From Bin80 sp965208025 (GTDB lineage Bacteria; Bacteroidota; Rhodothermia; Rhodothermales; Bin80), in assembly GCA_965208025.1 (NCBI GenBank), contig OZ242302.1, forward strand, positions 62,001 through 126,000: 64,000 nucleotides of DNA. Direction: 5' to 3'. This document shows, in pieces, positions 28,028 to 37,275 of the stretch. Numbering within the stretch: position 1 is the first letter of the stretch; each line of letters begins with the position of its first letter. The translations under genes were made by a program, and so were the position numbers. Below the pieces are notes generated by a model that ran no database searches, had not been told where the DNA came from, and was given only the letters and a program-made list of their open reading frames with translations.

Positions 28028-28457
28028 CGGCGTTCGCGAGGCACTGAACGATCGAGCACGTAAAATGGAGGAGCACATGGGTGCTCTTCGGAATGAGTTG
28101 ACCAATATGATTCCTCCTGTCAAGGAATTGATTGTCAAATATCCAATTAGCACCGCTTCTATCACACTCGGTGCGGGGGTTGTCGTTGGATACTTGATGG
28201 CGTCTGGCAAACGTAAAGGTGGGAATGGTGATCATGAACTTCTTGATGCCGCACTTGGCCCTGTTGTTGAACGGATTAGAGAGCGCCTTGACAATGGGGA
28301 AACATCGGAAGAAGCCGTGCGTGGAGCGCTCATGGCTCATTTAGATCCACCACAAAGGAAGAGTTCCCTTAATGAATTGATTAAATTGCTGATACCGATT
28401 GGTGTTGAGATGGGTTTGAAGGCACTTGAGAAAAATGGGAAAGAGACTGAAACCTGA
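27990..28457 (+). CDS. YqjD/DUF883-like membrane-anchored protein
   Basis: 155 residues: a charged N-terminal helix (NDRARKMEEHMGALRNELT), one membrane helix near 53-70 (ISTASITLGAGVVVGYLMA), and an amphipathic C-terminal region. Architecture resembles YqjD/ElaB ribosome-associated membrane proteins. It overlaps the holin-like gene by 38 bp and the adenylate kinase gene by about 23 bp, so the three form one operon. Confidence 0.65.
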   Translation: MDEKEQKQNRPSDGVREALNDRARKMEEHMGALRNELTNMIPPVKELIVKYPISTASITLGAGVVVGYLMASGKRKGGNGDHELLDAALGPVVERIRERLDNGETSEEAVRGALMAHLDPPQRKSSLNELIKLLIPIGVEMGLKALEKNGKETET

Positions 28458-29118
28458 CCCTATTCGGAGTGAGCATCGACTTGTATTCCTCGGACCGCCA
28501 GGATCAGGAAAAGGGACGCAGGCCAGACTCTTGGCAAAGAGACATGGTTTTTCGCACATCTCTACTGGTGTACTTCTTCGGAGAGAGATTAGAGCACACA
28601 CCGATCTTGGCATTGAAGCCCAGAGGTATATCAAAGAAGGTCGCCTGGCTCCCGATCATATTGTACGTCAATTGGCCGAAGATGCAATCGCCGAAGAGAA
28701 TTTTCAAGGTTTTATCCTTGATGGATATCCCCGCACGATCCAGCAAGCGCACTGGCTGTGCGAATTCCTTGGGGCTAACAGTGTCTCCTTAACCTCTGTC
28801 GTCAATTTAGAGATTGATGATGAAGATGTGATCTCTCGACTTTCCCAACGGCGGATTCATTCCCGCACTGGCGAGAACTTTCACTTATCAAATAAACCTC
28901 CACCTCAGGAAGAATCGAAATTCATTATCACACGTCAAGATGATCAACCCGACGCAATTCGAAAGCGGTTAAAAGTTTATTATCAGTTGACTCATCCATT
29001 GATTAATCACTATGCTGCTCAAAACATATTGTTCGCTATTCAGGCGGTTGGTTCATTCTCCGAAGTCCAGTCCCAGATTTGTGCCCATTTAGGATTAGAT
29101 CAGGTCCTCGCTGAATAG
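28435..29118 (+). CDS. adk: Adenylate kinase family protein
   Basis: Nucleoside monophosphate kinase. P-loop GPPGSGKGTQARLL near the N-terminus, AMP-binding ISTGVLLRREI, and LID region with RIHSRTGENFH; then RQDDQPDAIRKRLKVYY. 227 residues from the ATG at 28435. A TTG at 28426 is an alternative. Typical adenylate kinases are 180-220 residues. The LID lacks a clear zinc Cys set. The symbol is by family resemblance; if another adk exists in the genome this could be a paralogue. Confidence 0.85.
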   Translation: MGKRLKPDPIRSEHRLVFLGPPGSGKGTQARLLAKRHGFSHISTGVLLRREIRAHTDLGIEAQRYIKEGRLAPDHIVRQLAEDAIAEENFQGFILDGYPRTIQQAHWLCEFLGANSVSLTSVVNLEIDDEDVISRLSQRRIHSRTGENFHLSNKPPPQEESKFIITRQDDQPDAIRKRLKVYYQLTHPLINHYAAQNILFAIQAVGSFSEVQSQICAHLGLDQVLAE

Positions 29119-29430
29119 AGTACTGAACAACTTTTGGAGCGAATCAGGACTGGAAAAGAGACCATTCGGATGAGTCGTACACCATCAATTAATCACCGGC
29201 TGGTGAATCATATCCACCGATCTGCAAAAGATCTTCAGTAATCATCCTTTTGTTGGGAAGAATTTGAATTCAAGGTGAATATCATGGAGCAACGGCAGGA
29301 AACCAGATATGTCATGCACTCTATTCTTGCAGATCCTCTCCGCCAAGTATTATAATTCCTCAGTTATTCGTTATTTTCCCCCAAATTACTTGTAGTATAA
29401 TCCCTATTTGGATGGACATTGCTATACAGT
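29119..29430. other. Intergenic region without recognised features
   Basis: About 310 bp between the adenylate kinase and the polyprenyl synthase genes. I see no gene, strong hairpin or repeat. It should hold the promoter of the synthase gene. Confidence 0.4.
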
Positions 29431-30426
29431 ATGGAAATGACTGAGCAACGGAGCACAAGCCTCAACAGTACACTTGAGAAGCTCCATTCCGAAATTGAAA
29501 CAAGTCTGTTGCGTTTAGTCTCCGATCACCAACCCGGGGAACTTTACGATTCGGTACGTTATGTGATTTCGGGAGGAGGGAAACGGATTCGACCTTTATT
29601 GCTCCTTCTATCTGCCAGGGTATTTGGTGTCCGTAGCCCTGATGCTATGTCTCTGGCATTAGCCGTAGAATTGATCCATAATTTTTCACTCGTCCATGAT
29701 GACATCATGGATCATGCGAACAGTCGAAGAGGTCGGAAGACGGTTCATGTGGTTTGGGATTCGGATACCGCTATTTTGTGTGGGGATGTTCTCTTGGCGA
29801 TCGCTTCAGAATGTGTAAGCATGAATACTTCGGGAGATCCAGTCCAATTGATGCAAGTATTCGGGCGGACGATACGGGAGTTGTGTGAGGGGCAGGCATT
29901 GGACATGGTCATCGGCACCAAGCAAGATCTCACAACGGATGACTATTTGCATATGGTGGATGGCAAAACAGGAGGGCTACTCTCAGCCTCACTTGAAATG
30001 GGAGGGATTGCTGGCGGAGCAAGTCCAACGGCCTGCAGTGCTCTTAGAGAAGCCGGAAAGTCCATTGGTCGGGCATTCCAGATTTTGGATGACCTCTTGG
30101 ATTTGATCGCCGATGATCAGCGATGGGGAAAAGTTCAGGGAGGAGACCTCATTGAGGGTAAAGGAACCTATTTACTGATTGAAGCGCGTCAGCGTGCCAC
30201 GGGTGAGGATGCCGAGTTCTTTTCCAAGATCAGGCCAGGAGCAGGTCTTACAGTTGAGGAAATTCCCAAAGCTCGTGCACGAATGGAGGCCTTAGGAGTG
30301 CTTGATGACGCTCGAAGCCTTATCCATAGCTATACATCTGATGCGCTTAAAAGGATCAATTCTCTCTCTGGGGATCAAGAAGAACTTCGTGGACTCATCA
30401 AACAAATGGGGACCAGGATATACTAA
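29431..30426 (+). CDS. Polyprenyl diphosphate synthase
   Basis: Class I isoprenyl synthase that extends allylic diphosphates with isopentenyl diphosphate. First Asp-rich motif DDIMD at about residue 90 (SLVHDDIMDHANSRRG) and second DDLLD at about 219 (FQILDDLLDLIADD). GGGKRIRPLLLLLSA is the IPP-binding block. 331 residues, as for octaprenyl or heptaprenyl synthases. The product length cannot be decided by eye. The ATG at 29431 was chosen over an upstream TTG. Confidence 0.9.
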   Translation: MEMTEQRSTSLNSTLEKLHSEIETSLLRLVSDHQPGELYDSVRYVISGGGKRIRPLLLLLSARVFGVRSPDAMSLALAVELIHNFSLVHDDIMDHANSRRGRKTVHVVWDSDTAILCGDVLLAIASECVSMNTSGDPVQLMQVFGRTIRELCEGQALDMVIGTKQDLTTDDYLHMVDGKTGGLLSASLEMGGIAGGASPTACSALREAGKSIGRAFQILDDLLDLIADDQRWGKVQGGDLIEGKGTYLLIEARQRATGEDAEFFSKIRPGAGLTVEEIPKARARMEALGVLDDARSLIHSYTSDALKRINSLSGDQEELRGLIKQMGTRIY

Positions 30427-30515
30427 CCTACACAGGTAAAGAATGAGTATCACGAACATCGACTCATTCATTCCATCATGAAGAAGATCATAATTGATAG
30501 AATCATATTACACAG

Positions 30516-31568
30516 ATGACAAAAGATTTACTGGATCAAATTGACTTAGGGGGGATGCACGAAGCAGTTCAGAGTTTCCCTGAGCAGCTTAAACAAGGGC
30601 GCGCAGGTGCTCTGGAAGCGGATGTTCAGGGATGGCCTGGAAATGGAGTGACGGGGCTCGTCATTGCCGGAATGGGGGGGAGCGCAATCGGAGGGGATGT
30701 ATTGTCCGCACTTGCATCGGATCATGCATCCATTCCCATCGTAGTCTCACGCAGCTATTCCCTTCCTGCATGGATCGGCATCAATACAGCAATTGTAGTT
30801 TCGAGCTACTCTGGAAATACCGAAGAAACACTGGCCGCATTTGATGATGCATGTGCTCAGGGGGCGAGAGTGTTGGCAATTTCTACGGGTGGAGAACTGA
30901 CCGAACGGGCGCGAAGCAAAAATATTCCCATTGTGCCACTTCCATTGGGAATCCAGCCACGTGCAGCCTTACCCTCTTCGCTTTCCACGCTGCTCACCGT
31001 GACTGAACCACTCGGAATCACTGCCGTGAAGTCAGGGGATTGGGAAGAAGCTGTAGCTGTTACCACGCAGCAATCTACCACACTTTCGAAAGTGTCAGAT
31101 ACTGATAATCTGGCCGTGAAACTGGCCTCCGTTCTTCATGGACGATTCCCTGTTATCTACAGCAGTGAGCAGTTATCTCCTGCGAATACGCGCTGGAGGA
31201 ATCAGATTCATGAAAATGCGAAGAGCTTTGCAGTGGGAAATCTACTCCCAGAAATGAACCACAATGAAGTAATGGGGTGGGCACGATTCCACCACGAATT
31301 AAAACATCTCGCTGTGATTGCCCTCCGAGATCAAGAAGATCATCCTCGTACGCAACGGAGACTTGATGTGACGCGGGAGCTACTGGCTCCTCATGCGCAC
31401 AGTTGGCATGATATTCAGAGCCGCGGCGAAAGTAGGCTGGCACGTATGCTGTCGATCATGTATATCAGTGATTGGGTCAGCCTGTACCTTGCAATTCTGA
31501 ATAATACTGATCCATCCCCCGTCGGATTGATTTCTAAACTGAAGGCGGCTCTCGTTCAGGGGGAATAA
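30516..31568 (+). CDS. Bifunctional phosphoglucose/phosphomannose isomerase
   Basis: SIS-domain isomerase interconverting glucose-6-P or mannose-6-P with fructose-6-P. Two SIS folds: AGMGGSAIGGDVL at the N-terminus, SSYSGNTEETLAAF for phosphate binding, and the C-terminal LLPEMNHNEVMGW block typical of the bacterial/archaeal PGI/PMI family. 350 residues, a normal length. Confidence 0.9.
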   Translation: MTKDLLDQIDLGGMHEAVQSFPEQLKQGRAGALEADVQGWPGNGVTGLVIAGMGGSAIGGDVLSALASDHASIPIVVSRSYSLPAWIGINTAIVVSSYSGNTEETLAAFDDACAQGARVLAISTGGELTERARSKNIPIVPLPLGIQPRAALPSSLSTLLTVTEPLGITAVKSGDWEEAVAVTTQQSTTLSKVSDTDNLAVKLASVLHGRFPVIYSSEQLSPANTRWRNQIHENAKSFAVGNLLPEMNHNEVMGWARFHHELKHLAVIALRDQEDHPRTQRRLDVTRELLAPHAHSWHDIQSRGESRLARMLSIMYISDWVSLYLAILNNTDPSPVGLISKLKAALVQGE

Positions 31569-31618
31569 CGGAACGGTATATTCATGTCTGCGTTGCGCAT
31601 AAGAATTGCCAATGATTC

Positions 31619-34564
31619 ATGAATCGTGCTCTATGGGGCCTGTATATTATTTGTGGATTTGCCGTGCTGCCAGTTTCCGCACAATATAATTTCCACTTCG
31701 GGCGTAACAAGATCCAGTATGAGGATTTTGATTGGAATGTGCTGAGAACGGAGCACTTTGATGTATATTTTTACCCCGAAATGCAGGAGCTTGCGGAGCA
31801 TGGTGCTGCTTTCGCAGAAGAGGTCTATGTGGAGCTCCAGAACCGATTCAACTTCTCTGTTACGCGTCGCATCCCTCTTGTATTTTATTCCTCCCAACTC
31901 CACTTCAAGCAAACGAACATTACCAATGGGTTCATCCCCGATGGTGTAGGCGGATTTTATGAGTTTCTGAAGGGGCGGGTCGTGATCCCTGCAAATGGGA
32001 ATTTGCATCGGTTTCGACGTGTTGTCCGCCATGAAATGGTACATGTTTTCACGATGCATAAGCTTGCCCAAGTATACAGGGATTATCGAATTCCTTTTGA
32101 TCGCTTGCCTCCATTATGGTTTACTGAGGGGCTTGCAGAGTACTGGTCTGGTCCTCAAGATCATCAACATGAGATGATCATGCGAGACGCAATCTATGCG
32201 AATTACCTCGTTCCACTAGAAAATATGTACAGGATTCGCGGATCCTATTTGATGTACAAGGAAGGAGAGGCACTCTGTCGATTTATTTCGGAAAACTATG
32301 GTGAGGAGAAACTTCTCTCACTCATTGAGAATGCCTGGATTGATCGAGATTTTCGAAACGTAATTGAATACACGCTAAAAGAAAACTTTACAGAGATCAG
32401 TGCGCAGTGGCAACGGTGGCTTCAAAAAACGTACTATCCGAAACTTGATACAGCGGCGAGTCCAGCCTTGTTGACAGATGGACTTTCCGTCAAAGGGTTC
32501 AACACAAAGCCGGTCTATTATCAGATGAAGAATGGGCAGCGAAAGGTCCTATTTACTGGGAATCATGGTGGCTACAGCAACGTTTTTCATGTACTCGTCG
32601 ATTCAACCTATACGCCGGTAGGACGGCCGCAAATTTTGATCCGAGGAGAACGAAATAGCCAGTTTGAGTCATTCCATCTTTTGGATAGCCGAATGAGCGT
32701 GTCAGAGGATGGCCAGCTTGCCTTTGTAACCAAGAGTGGGGAGACAGATGTGATTCACACGTATGATCTGGAATCTGGCTCAACCGGTGCAATGTATATC
32801 TTTGATGGGGTGATCGCTCTTTATTCGCCATCCTGGAGTCCAGATGGAAAGCAAATTGCTTTTGTCGGAATTGATGAAACTGGTTTTATTGATCTGTATG
32901 CATACGACGTAGCTCACGATCGCCTTCGTCAACTAACTCGGGATAGTTATGACGAGCGCGATCCGTCCTGGAGTCCAGATGGTAGCTATATTGTGTTCTC
33001 CTCCGACCGGACTCCGAGAGGTATTGAAAATGTCTACAATCTATTTACGTACGAGTGGGAGACCGGTACCATTGATTATGTGACCCATGGCAGGCAGCAG
33101 GATTTTTCTCCCCGATGGAGTCCTGATGGAAACTTCATCATTTATACAAGCGCAACAAGAGATTCAACCGGGCGCTTTGGTGGTCAGGATCTGTACGTTA
33201 TTGATGCAAAGCCAAAATTGCCGGTATTTACTCAGATGGGTACTGCGACCCCTGTCCAAGGACACCCGAACTCAGGAGTACGCTGGAAAAGGCGATTGAC
33301 TGATTTCACGACTGCGATCTATGATCCTGTCTGGACGCGTGATGATCAGATCATTTTTTCCGCATTTGAAAATTATCAGTTCACAGTTCGGACGATGAGT
33401 GGTTTGGATACATTGTTACGTAAACCTGTGTCACTGGAGCCTGACCCCCAGAATTTAGAATCCATGGGTCTATGGTCATTTCCGCGGATCGAGGCTGATC
33501 CCGAGACAGATGTTCTCCAATACCGGCGAAGATATGGTTTGGACATTGCTCAGGGACAAATTTCTAGTAGTGCCGTTTGGGGTACGGGGGGAGCTGCGGT
33601 GCTTGCCTTTTCAGATCTTATGGGGAATGATCGATTATTTGTTACCATATTCAATACCAGTCAGTACACGGGGGATTTTATCAATAGCTTGAATGTGAAT
33701 ATATCCAGACTTCACTTAAATCGAAGAGCAAATATTGGGTATGGTGTTTATCGCTATGGTGGATTACGATATGATTTGACGGAGCCAGATGCACCGACAG
33801 AATTTCCCCGCTTTTGGGAGGAAGTTTGGGGAGGATTTGGGGCAGTTAGTTATCCGATTTCGATGTTTCGGCGTATTGAAGTGGCTACCTCTTTGAGTTG
33901 GGATAGTAAGCAAATACCTACACGGCTGATTGATCGGCAGGCCCTGCTGTTGACCAACCAGATCAGCCTTGTTCATGACAATACGCTCTTTGGTTCAAAT
34001 GGCCCCATGGCAGGCTGGCGGGCGATGCTATCTGCGGCGTATACGACCGACATATTGTATTCCAATGTGAACTATATCACCTTAGAAGCAGATTTAAGGA
34101 ATTACCTTCGAATCTCTCGAGATGTTACGTTCGCGTCACGCGTGTTGGGGCGTTTGAATCATGGACGGGAGGCTCGCTTGTGGTTTATGGGAGGAAGTTG
34201 GGATTTACGGGGATACCCGTTGTTTGATGTACGCGGAAAGAAGGCTTGGTTTACATCACACGAACTTCGTTTCCCCTTAGTTGAGAACCCATCGATCTAT
34301 GTTCCGCCCTTGGCAATTTTTGGAGTGGTCAACCTGAGAGGTGCCCTTTTTCTGGATGCCGCACACACCTGGAATGAGCGATATCACCAGCGTATTCCTC
34401 AGATTTATTCAGGACAGACTCTCGGATCTACTGGATTTGGACTTCGCGTCAATCTATTTGGAGGATTAGTTCTACGATATGATTTGGGATATCGGTTCCG
34501 AGATGCATTTACTTCACGCGAGAAAAACCTTTTCCGCCAATTCTTCTTTGGGTTTGATTTTTAG
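31619..34564 (+). CDS. Surface protein: peptidase-MA, TolB-propeller and beta-barrel
   Basis: 981 residues with signal peptide (cleavage near VSAQ). The N-terminal metallopeptidase-like domain has HEMVH at about 137-141 and the downstream Glu in FTEGLAEYW, so the gluzincin zinc site looks complete. The middle part carries WD40/TolB-like repeats (SPSWSPDGKQIAFVG, DPSWSPDGSYIVFSS, SPRWSPDGNFIIY). The C-terminal 340 residues look like an outer-membrane barrel ending in FRQFFFGFDF, with a terminal aromatic as in BamA-type proteins. It probably sits in the outer membrane with a periplasmic protease/propeller. Overlaps the next gene by about 62 bp. Confidence 0.8.
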   Translation: MNRALWGLYIICGFAVLPVSAQYNFHFGRNKIQYEDFDWNVLRTEHFDVYFYPEMQELAEHGAAFAEEVYVELQNRFNFSVTRRIPLVFYSSQLHFKQTNITNGFIPDGVGGFYEFLKGRVVIPANGNLHRFRRVVRHEMVHVFTMHKLAQVYRDYRIPFDRLPPLWFTEGLAEYWSGPQDHQHEMIMRDAIYANYLVPLENMYRIRGSYLMYKEGEALCRFISENYGEEKLLSLIENAWIDRDFRNVIEYTLKENFTEISAQWQRWLQKTYYPKLDTAASPALLTDGLSVKGFNTKPVYYQMKNGQRKVLFTGNHGGYSNVFHVLVDSTYTPVGRPQILIRGERNSQFESFHLLDSRMSVSEDGQLAFVTKSGETDVIHTYDLESGSTGAMYIFDGVIALYSPSWSPDGKQIAFVGIDETGFIDLYAYDVAHDRLRQLTRDSYDERDPSWSPDGSYIVFSSDRTPRGIENVYNLFTYEWETGTIDYVTHGRQQDFSPRWSPDGNFIIYTSATRDSTGRFGGQDLYVIDAKPKLPVFTQMGTATPVQGHPNSGVRWKRRLTDFTTAIYDPVWTRDDQIIFSAFENYQFTVRTMSGLDTLLRKPVSLEPDPQNLESMGLWSFPRIEADPETDVLQYRRRYGLDIAQGQISSSAVWGTGGAAVLAFSDLMGNDRLFVTIFNTSQYTGDFINSLNVNISRLHLNRRANIGYGVYRYGGLRYDLTEPDAPTEFPRFWEEVWGGFGAVSYPISMFRRIEVATSLSWDSKQIPTRLIDRQALLLTNQISLVHDNTLFGSNGPMAGWRAMLSAAYTTDILYSNVNYITLEADLRNYLRISRDVTFASRVLGRLNHGREARLWFMGGSWDLRGYPLFDVRGKKAWFTSHELRFPLVENPSIYVPPLAIFGVVNLRGALFLDAAHTWNERYHQRIPQIYSGQTLGSTGFGLRVNLFGGLVLRYDLGYRFRDAFTSREKNLFRQFFFGFDF

Positions 34565-35660
34565 ACATCTACCATTCCTTATTCTGGTGTTGGGGGTTGG
34601 TTGTGGTGGACTGGCAGTGAGCACTGAGCCGTCCTCACACAATCCAACTGATCTAACTCTTCCCCTTGAAATTGCTTGGACTTACAATGCCAGGGCTGGA
34701 TTCGGTCCAGATGCTCCACTGGTTTTTGGCAATGTTGTACTTGTCGCTACCAGACAGGGGGAACTTCATTCGATTGACTTGGCCACGGGAAAGCGTGGTG
34801 GATCCAAACGATTTGGTGACGCCATCAATGGATCTCCCATTGTCATTGGGACCACTCTGGTTGTTTCTCTGGCACAAGGGCGCAGAGCTCTCGCAGCCTA
34901 TGACCTTGAACGGGCAGACATGCTATGGCGAAGTAAAGGTGCGCCAGTTCAAGTTGGAATTGCTCCTGTGAATTCTGGCGGTATTATCATTAACACATCC
35001 GGAGAGGTAAAGAGATTTGAAGTCGCAGATGGGTCGGTGGTATGGACCTATCAGCTACCGGAAAGGGTAGGGGTTCATGCATCTCCTCTCATTTATCACG
35101 ATACGGTGATTATTGTGACAGATAGTGGAACAGTTCAGGCACTTTCATTGTCCACTGGGCAACAAGAATGGAATATGGATATTGGATATCCCATTTATGT
35201 AGTTCCATCGGTCTACGATGATACCTTGGTGGTATCAACCACTCGGGGGCATCTATTGGCCATGGATGTCCAAAATGGAACTATAATCTGGGATACAGTA
35301 CTTGGAGATGAGGGGGTAAGGTTATCAACTCCCGTGATCGATCAAGGAACCGTGGTGGTTGGGGGATCAGATGGGGGATTACGCCTGATTCATCTTGCGT
35401 CCGGAGAAACAGAATGGACTTTTCAGTGTTCTGACGCACTGGTTGCACCACCAGTAATCACAGAGGATCTGGTATTCACTGGGAGTATGGGAAACTGGTT
35501 CTATGCGTTTGATCGTTCCAGTGGTGAACTCCTTCAAAAGATTGAATTACGGGGGCGAGTGAAAAGTGCGATTGGGCTTGCGGAAAGTAGCCTAATCATC
35601 TTGGCGGAGCCTCGTTATGTAATTCAGCTTGCTCCATCAAAGGCAGATGATGGCGCCTAA
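34503..35660 (+). CDS. PQQ-type beta-propeller lipoprotein (BamB-like)
   Basis: About 385 residues. The ATG at 34503 starts inside the previous gene and gives a basic N-terminus and a lipobox-like LVLGVGC; another start cannot be excluded. The rest is an eight-bladed PQQ-like propeller with repeats of the form GxLxALDLxTGxxxW (LHSIDLATGKRGG, VQALSLSTGQQEWN, LLAMDVQNGTIIWD). Its position beside an outer-membrane barrel protein suggests a role in envelope assembly like BamB, by context only. Confidence 0.75.
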   Translation: MHLLHARKTFSANSSLGLIFRHLPFLILVLGVGCGGLAVSTEPSSHNPTDLTLPLEIAWTYNARAGFGPDAPLVFGNVVLVATRQGELHSIDLATGKRGGSKRFGDAINGSPIVIGTTLVVSLAQGRRALAAYDLERADMLWRSKGAPVQVGIAPVNSGGIIINTSGEVKRFEVADGSVVWTYQLPERVGVHASPLIYHDTVIIVTDSGTVQALSLSTGQQEWNMDIGYPIYVVPSVYDDTLVVSTTRGHLLAMDVQNGTIIWDTVLGDEGVRLSTPVIDQGTVVVGGSDGGLRLIHLASGETEWTFQCSDALVAPPVITEDLVFTGSMGNWFYAFDRSSGELLQKIELRGRVKSAIGLAESSLIILAEPRYVIQLAPSKADDGA

Positions 35661-36438
35661 GCGAGAATATATTTGGCTATTCGTGGGAGCATTACTCTCC
35701 ATGCATCCATGGATTGGTACGGCACAGTCCCTGGCTCGCATTGATATCAGAAGTAACGATATGGATGCCGCAGTCTATGCTGATTCTTTATACTTGGGAC
35801 TGGTTCGTGGCGGTCCTTACTGGATAGATCACGCTGCAAGTAAAATCAGTCTCGTAACATCTCGTTCCGCAGCATGGAGCATTCTGCCGATTCAAACCTC
35901 ATTTTCGGCTATACCAGGGGATAGCGTGATCGTTACGTTGAACTTTCCAATGTATCATAGGATAGAGTCTCATCCTTATGGTGCCAAAGCCTGGATCCAG
36001 AAAGGTGAGGAGCGCCGACTTCTTGGATTGACACCAATCGTATTTACCACTTCATCTGAGGCACCGTTTGGCTTTTTTCATATTGAGATGGAGGGGTACT
36101 CACCGGCTGTATTGACTCCGAAAACACAGTTGTGGAACCAATATAATGTAACGCTCTCGGCACTCACCCAGCAAACCAAACAGTCAGGAGAGACTGGTTC
36201 TGTGAAGAAGCATCAAAGAAAGTGGATTGATTGGAGTGCAGCAGCAGTCGCAGTTGCAGCGGGCGTGGTAGCCGTACATTATAAATTTCGTGCGGATCAG
36301 ATTAATGATGAATATCTTGCAACCGGTGATCCATCTTTACGACCTCGAGTTGCAAGGCTGGACGATTACTCCGGTATCGCGCTTGGAGTGATGCAGGCAG
36401 GGTTCATTACCCTGGCTGTGCGCTTTGCGCTAAAATGA
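35647..36438 (+). CDS. PEGA-like envelope protein with membrane segments
   Basis: 263 residues. An N-terminal signal segment ends near GTAQ. The following region carries beta-strand blocks resembling PEGA domains (LYLGLVRGGPYWI, GLTPIVFTTSSEAPFGFFHIEMEGYSP). Two C-terminal hydrophobic segments follow (AAAVAVAAGVVAVHY and IALGVMQAGFITLAVRF). It overlaps the propeller gene by 14 bp and precedes CvpA, so an envelope operon is likely. Function unknown. Confidence 0.6.
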   Translation: MMAPKREYIWLFVGALLSMHPWIGTAQSLARIDIRSNDMDAAVYADSLYLGLVRGGPYWIDHAASKISLVTSRSAAWSILPIQTSFSAIPGDSVIVTLNFPMYHRIESHPYGAKAWIQKGEERRLLGLTPIVFTTSSEAPFGFFHIEMEGYSPAVLTPKTQLWNQYNVTLSALTQQTKQSGETGSVKKHQRKWIDWSAAAVAVAAGVVAVHYKFRADQINDEYLATGDPSLRPRVARLDDYSGIALGVMQAGFITLAVRFALK

Positions 36439-36504
36439 AATGGCATGGATGCTAACATTTACGATATTCATTCGTATTCAAACAGTCCAAGATATTGAAG
36501 ATTG

Positions 36505-37026
36505 ATGAACTGGTTTGATATACTGATCTTAGTTGTATTGGGTATAGGAGTGTTTTCAGGAGTTCGTCGTGGTTTTGTGCGCCAATTTTTTGGGCTGCTT
36601 GGATTAATTGCCGCTTTTCTGATTGGATATTATAATATGGATCGTGCTGGGGCATGGTTTGAAAATCAGGCAGGCTTATCGGTGGAATATGCGGCGATTG
36701 CTGGTTTTGCAGCAATATTTCTGATCGTACAATTGTGTGCAATCATTCTATCCCACGTATTTGATCGCGTCGTTAGAAATATTTTTCTCGTTGGTACAGT
36801 GAACCGATTATTTGGCGCCGCCTTAGGACTCATTACAGCAGGCTTGATTGGGAGTTTGGTTCTTTATTTCCTTGCTGCGGTCATGAATATCCCGTCAGAT
36901 GAGTTACGATCTTCTTCGGTACTGTATGAGGTAGTCTATCAATTCTTTCCCCAAGTGTGGGATCTAGCGACTCAAAGGTTCCCCCAACTTACGGCACTGA
37001 GCGAACAATTCCCCAACTGGTTTTAG
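36505..37026 (+). CDS. CvpA family membrane protein
   Basis: 173 residues with four membrane helices. The N-terminus NWFDILILVVLGIGVFSGVRRGFVRQFFGLLGL is the CvpA (colicin V production) signature. A second block has FDRVVRNIFLVGTVNRLFGAALG. Bacterial CvpA affects envelope homeostasis. The ATG at 36505 follows an in-frame TTG one codon earlier. Confidence 0.85.
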   Translation: MNWFDILILVVLGIGVFSGVRRGFVRQFFGLLGLIAAFLIGYYNMDRAGAWFENQAGLSVEYAAIAGFAAIFLIVQLCAIILSHVFDRVVRNIFLVGTVNRLFGAALGLITAGLIGSLVLYFLAAVMNIPSDELRSSSVLYEVVYQFFPQVWDLATQRFPQLTALSEQFPNWF

Positions 37027-37130
37027 GAGATACTCCTTTGGGAGTTCACTCTCCCGAAAATTAATCTTCCAGAGTCCGATTAGCCTCCTGCAATTCTAGA
37101 TGTTATTGCTATGAAACCAAAATTGATTAT

Positions 37131-37149
37131 ATTTAGACTTAGTCTAAAT
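37131..37149. promoter_or_regulatory. Metalloregulator-like palindrome
   Basis: ATTTAGACT and its complement AGTCTAAAT flank a single T, a perfect 9-1-9 inverted repeat. It lies about 127 bp before the CbiX-like chelatase gene. Its length and TTAGxCT...AGxCTAA pattern resemble DtxR/MntR-family operators, where the regulator senses iron or manganese. Assigning it to that family is inference. Confidence 0.5.
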
Positions 37150-37275
37150 AATTAGGGTATTTTCATTGAGAATTAAGATTTAGGCTCTTCCTCAAACTTA
37201 CTACTTAATCAAACTGAAACTCAAACTATCATTAGGTTACTACTTTTATATATCTTACTCATACTGAGTACCGCA

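Noticed and set aside
37035..37070. Terminator after cvpA (GGGAG-loop-CTCCC)
   Set aside because: The stem is only five pairs and no T-run follows.
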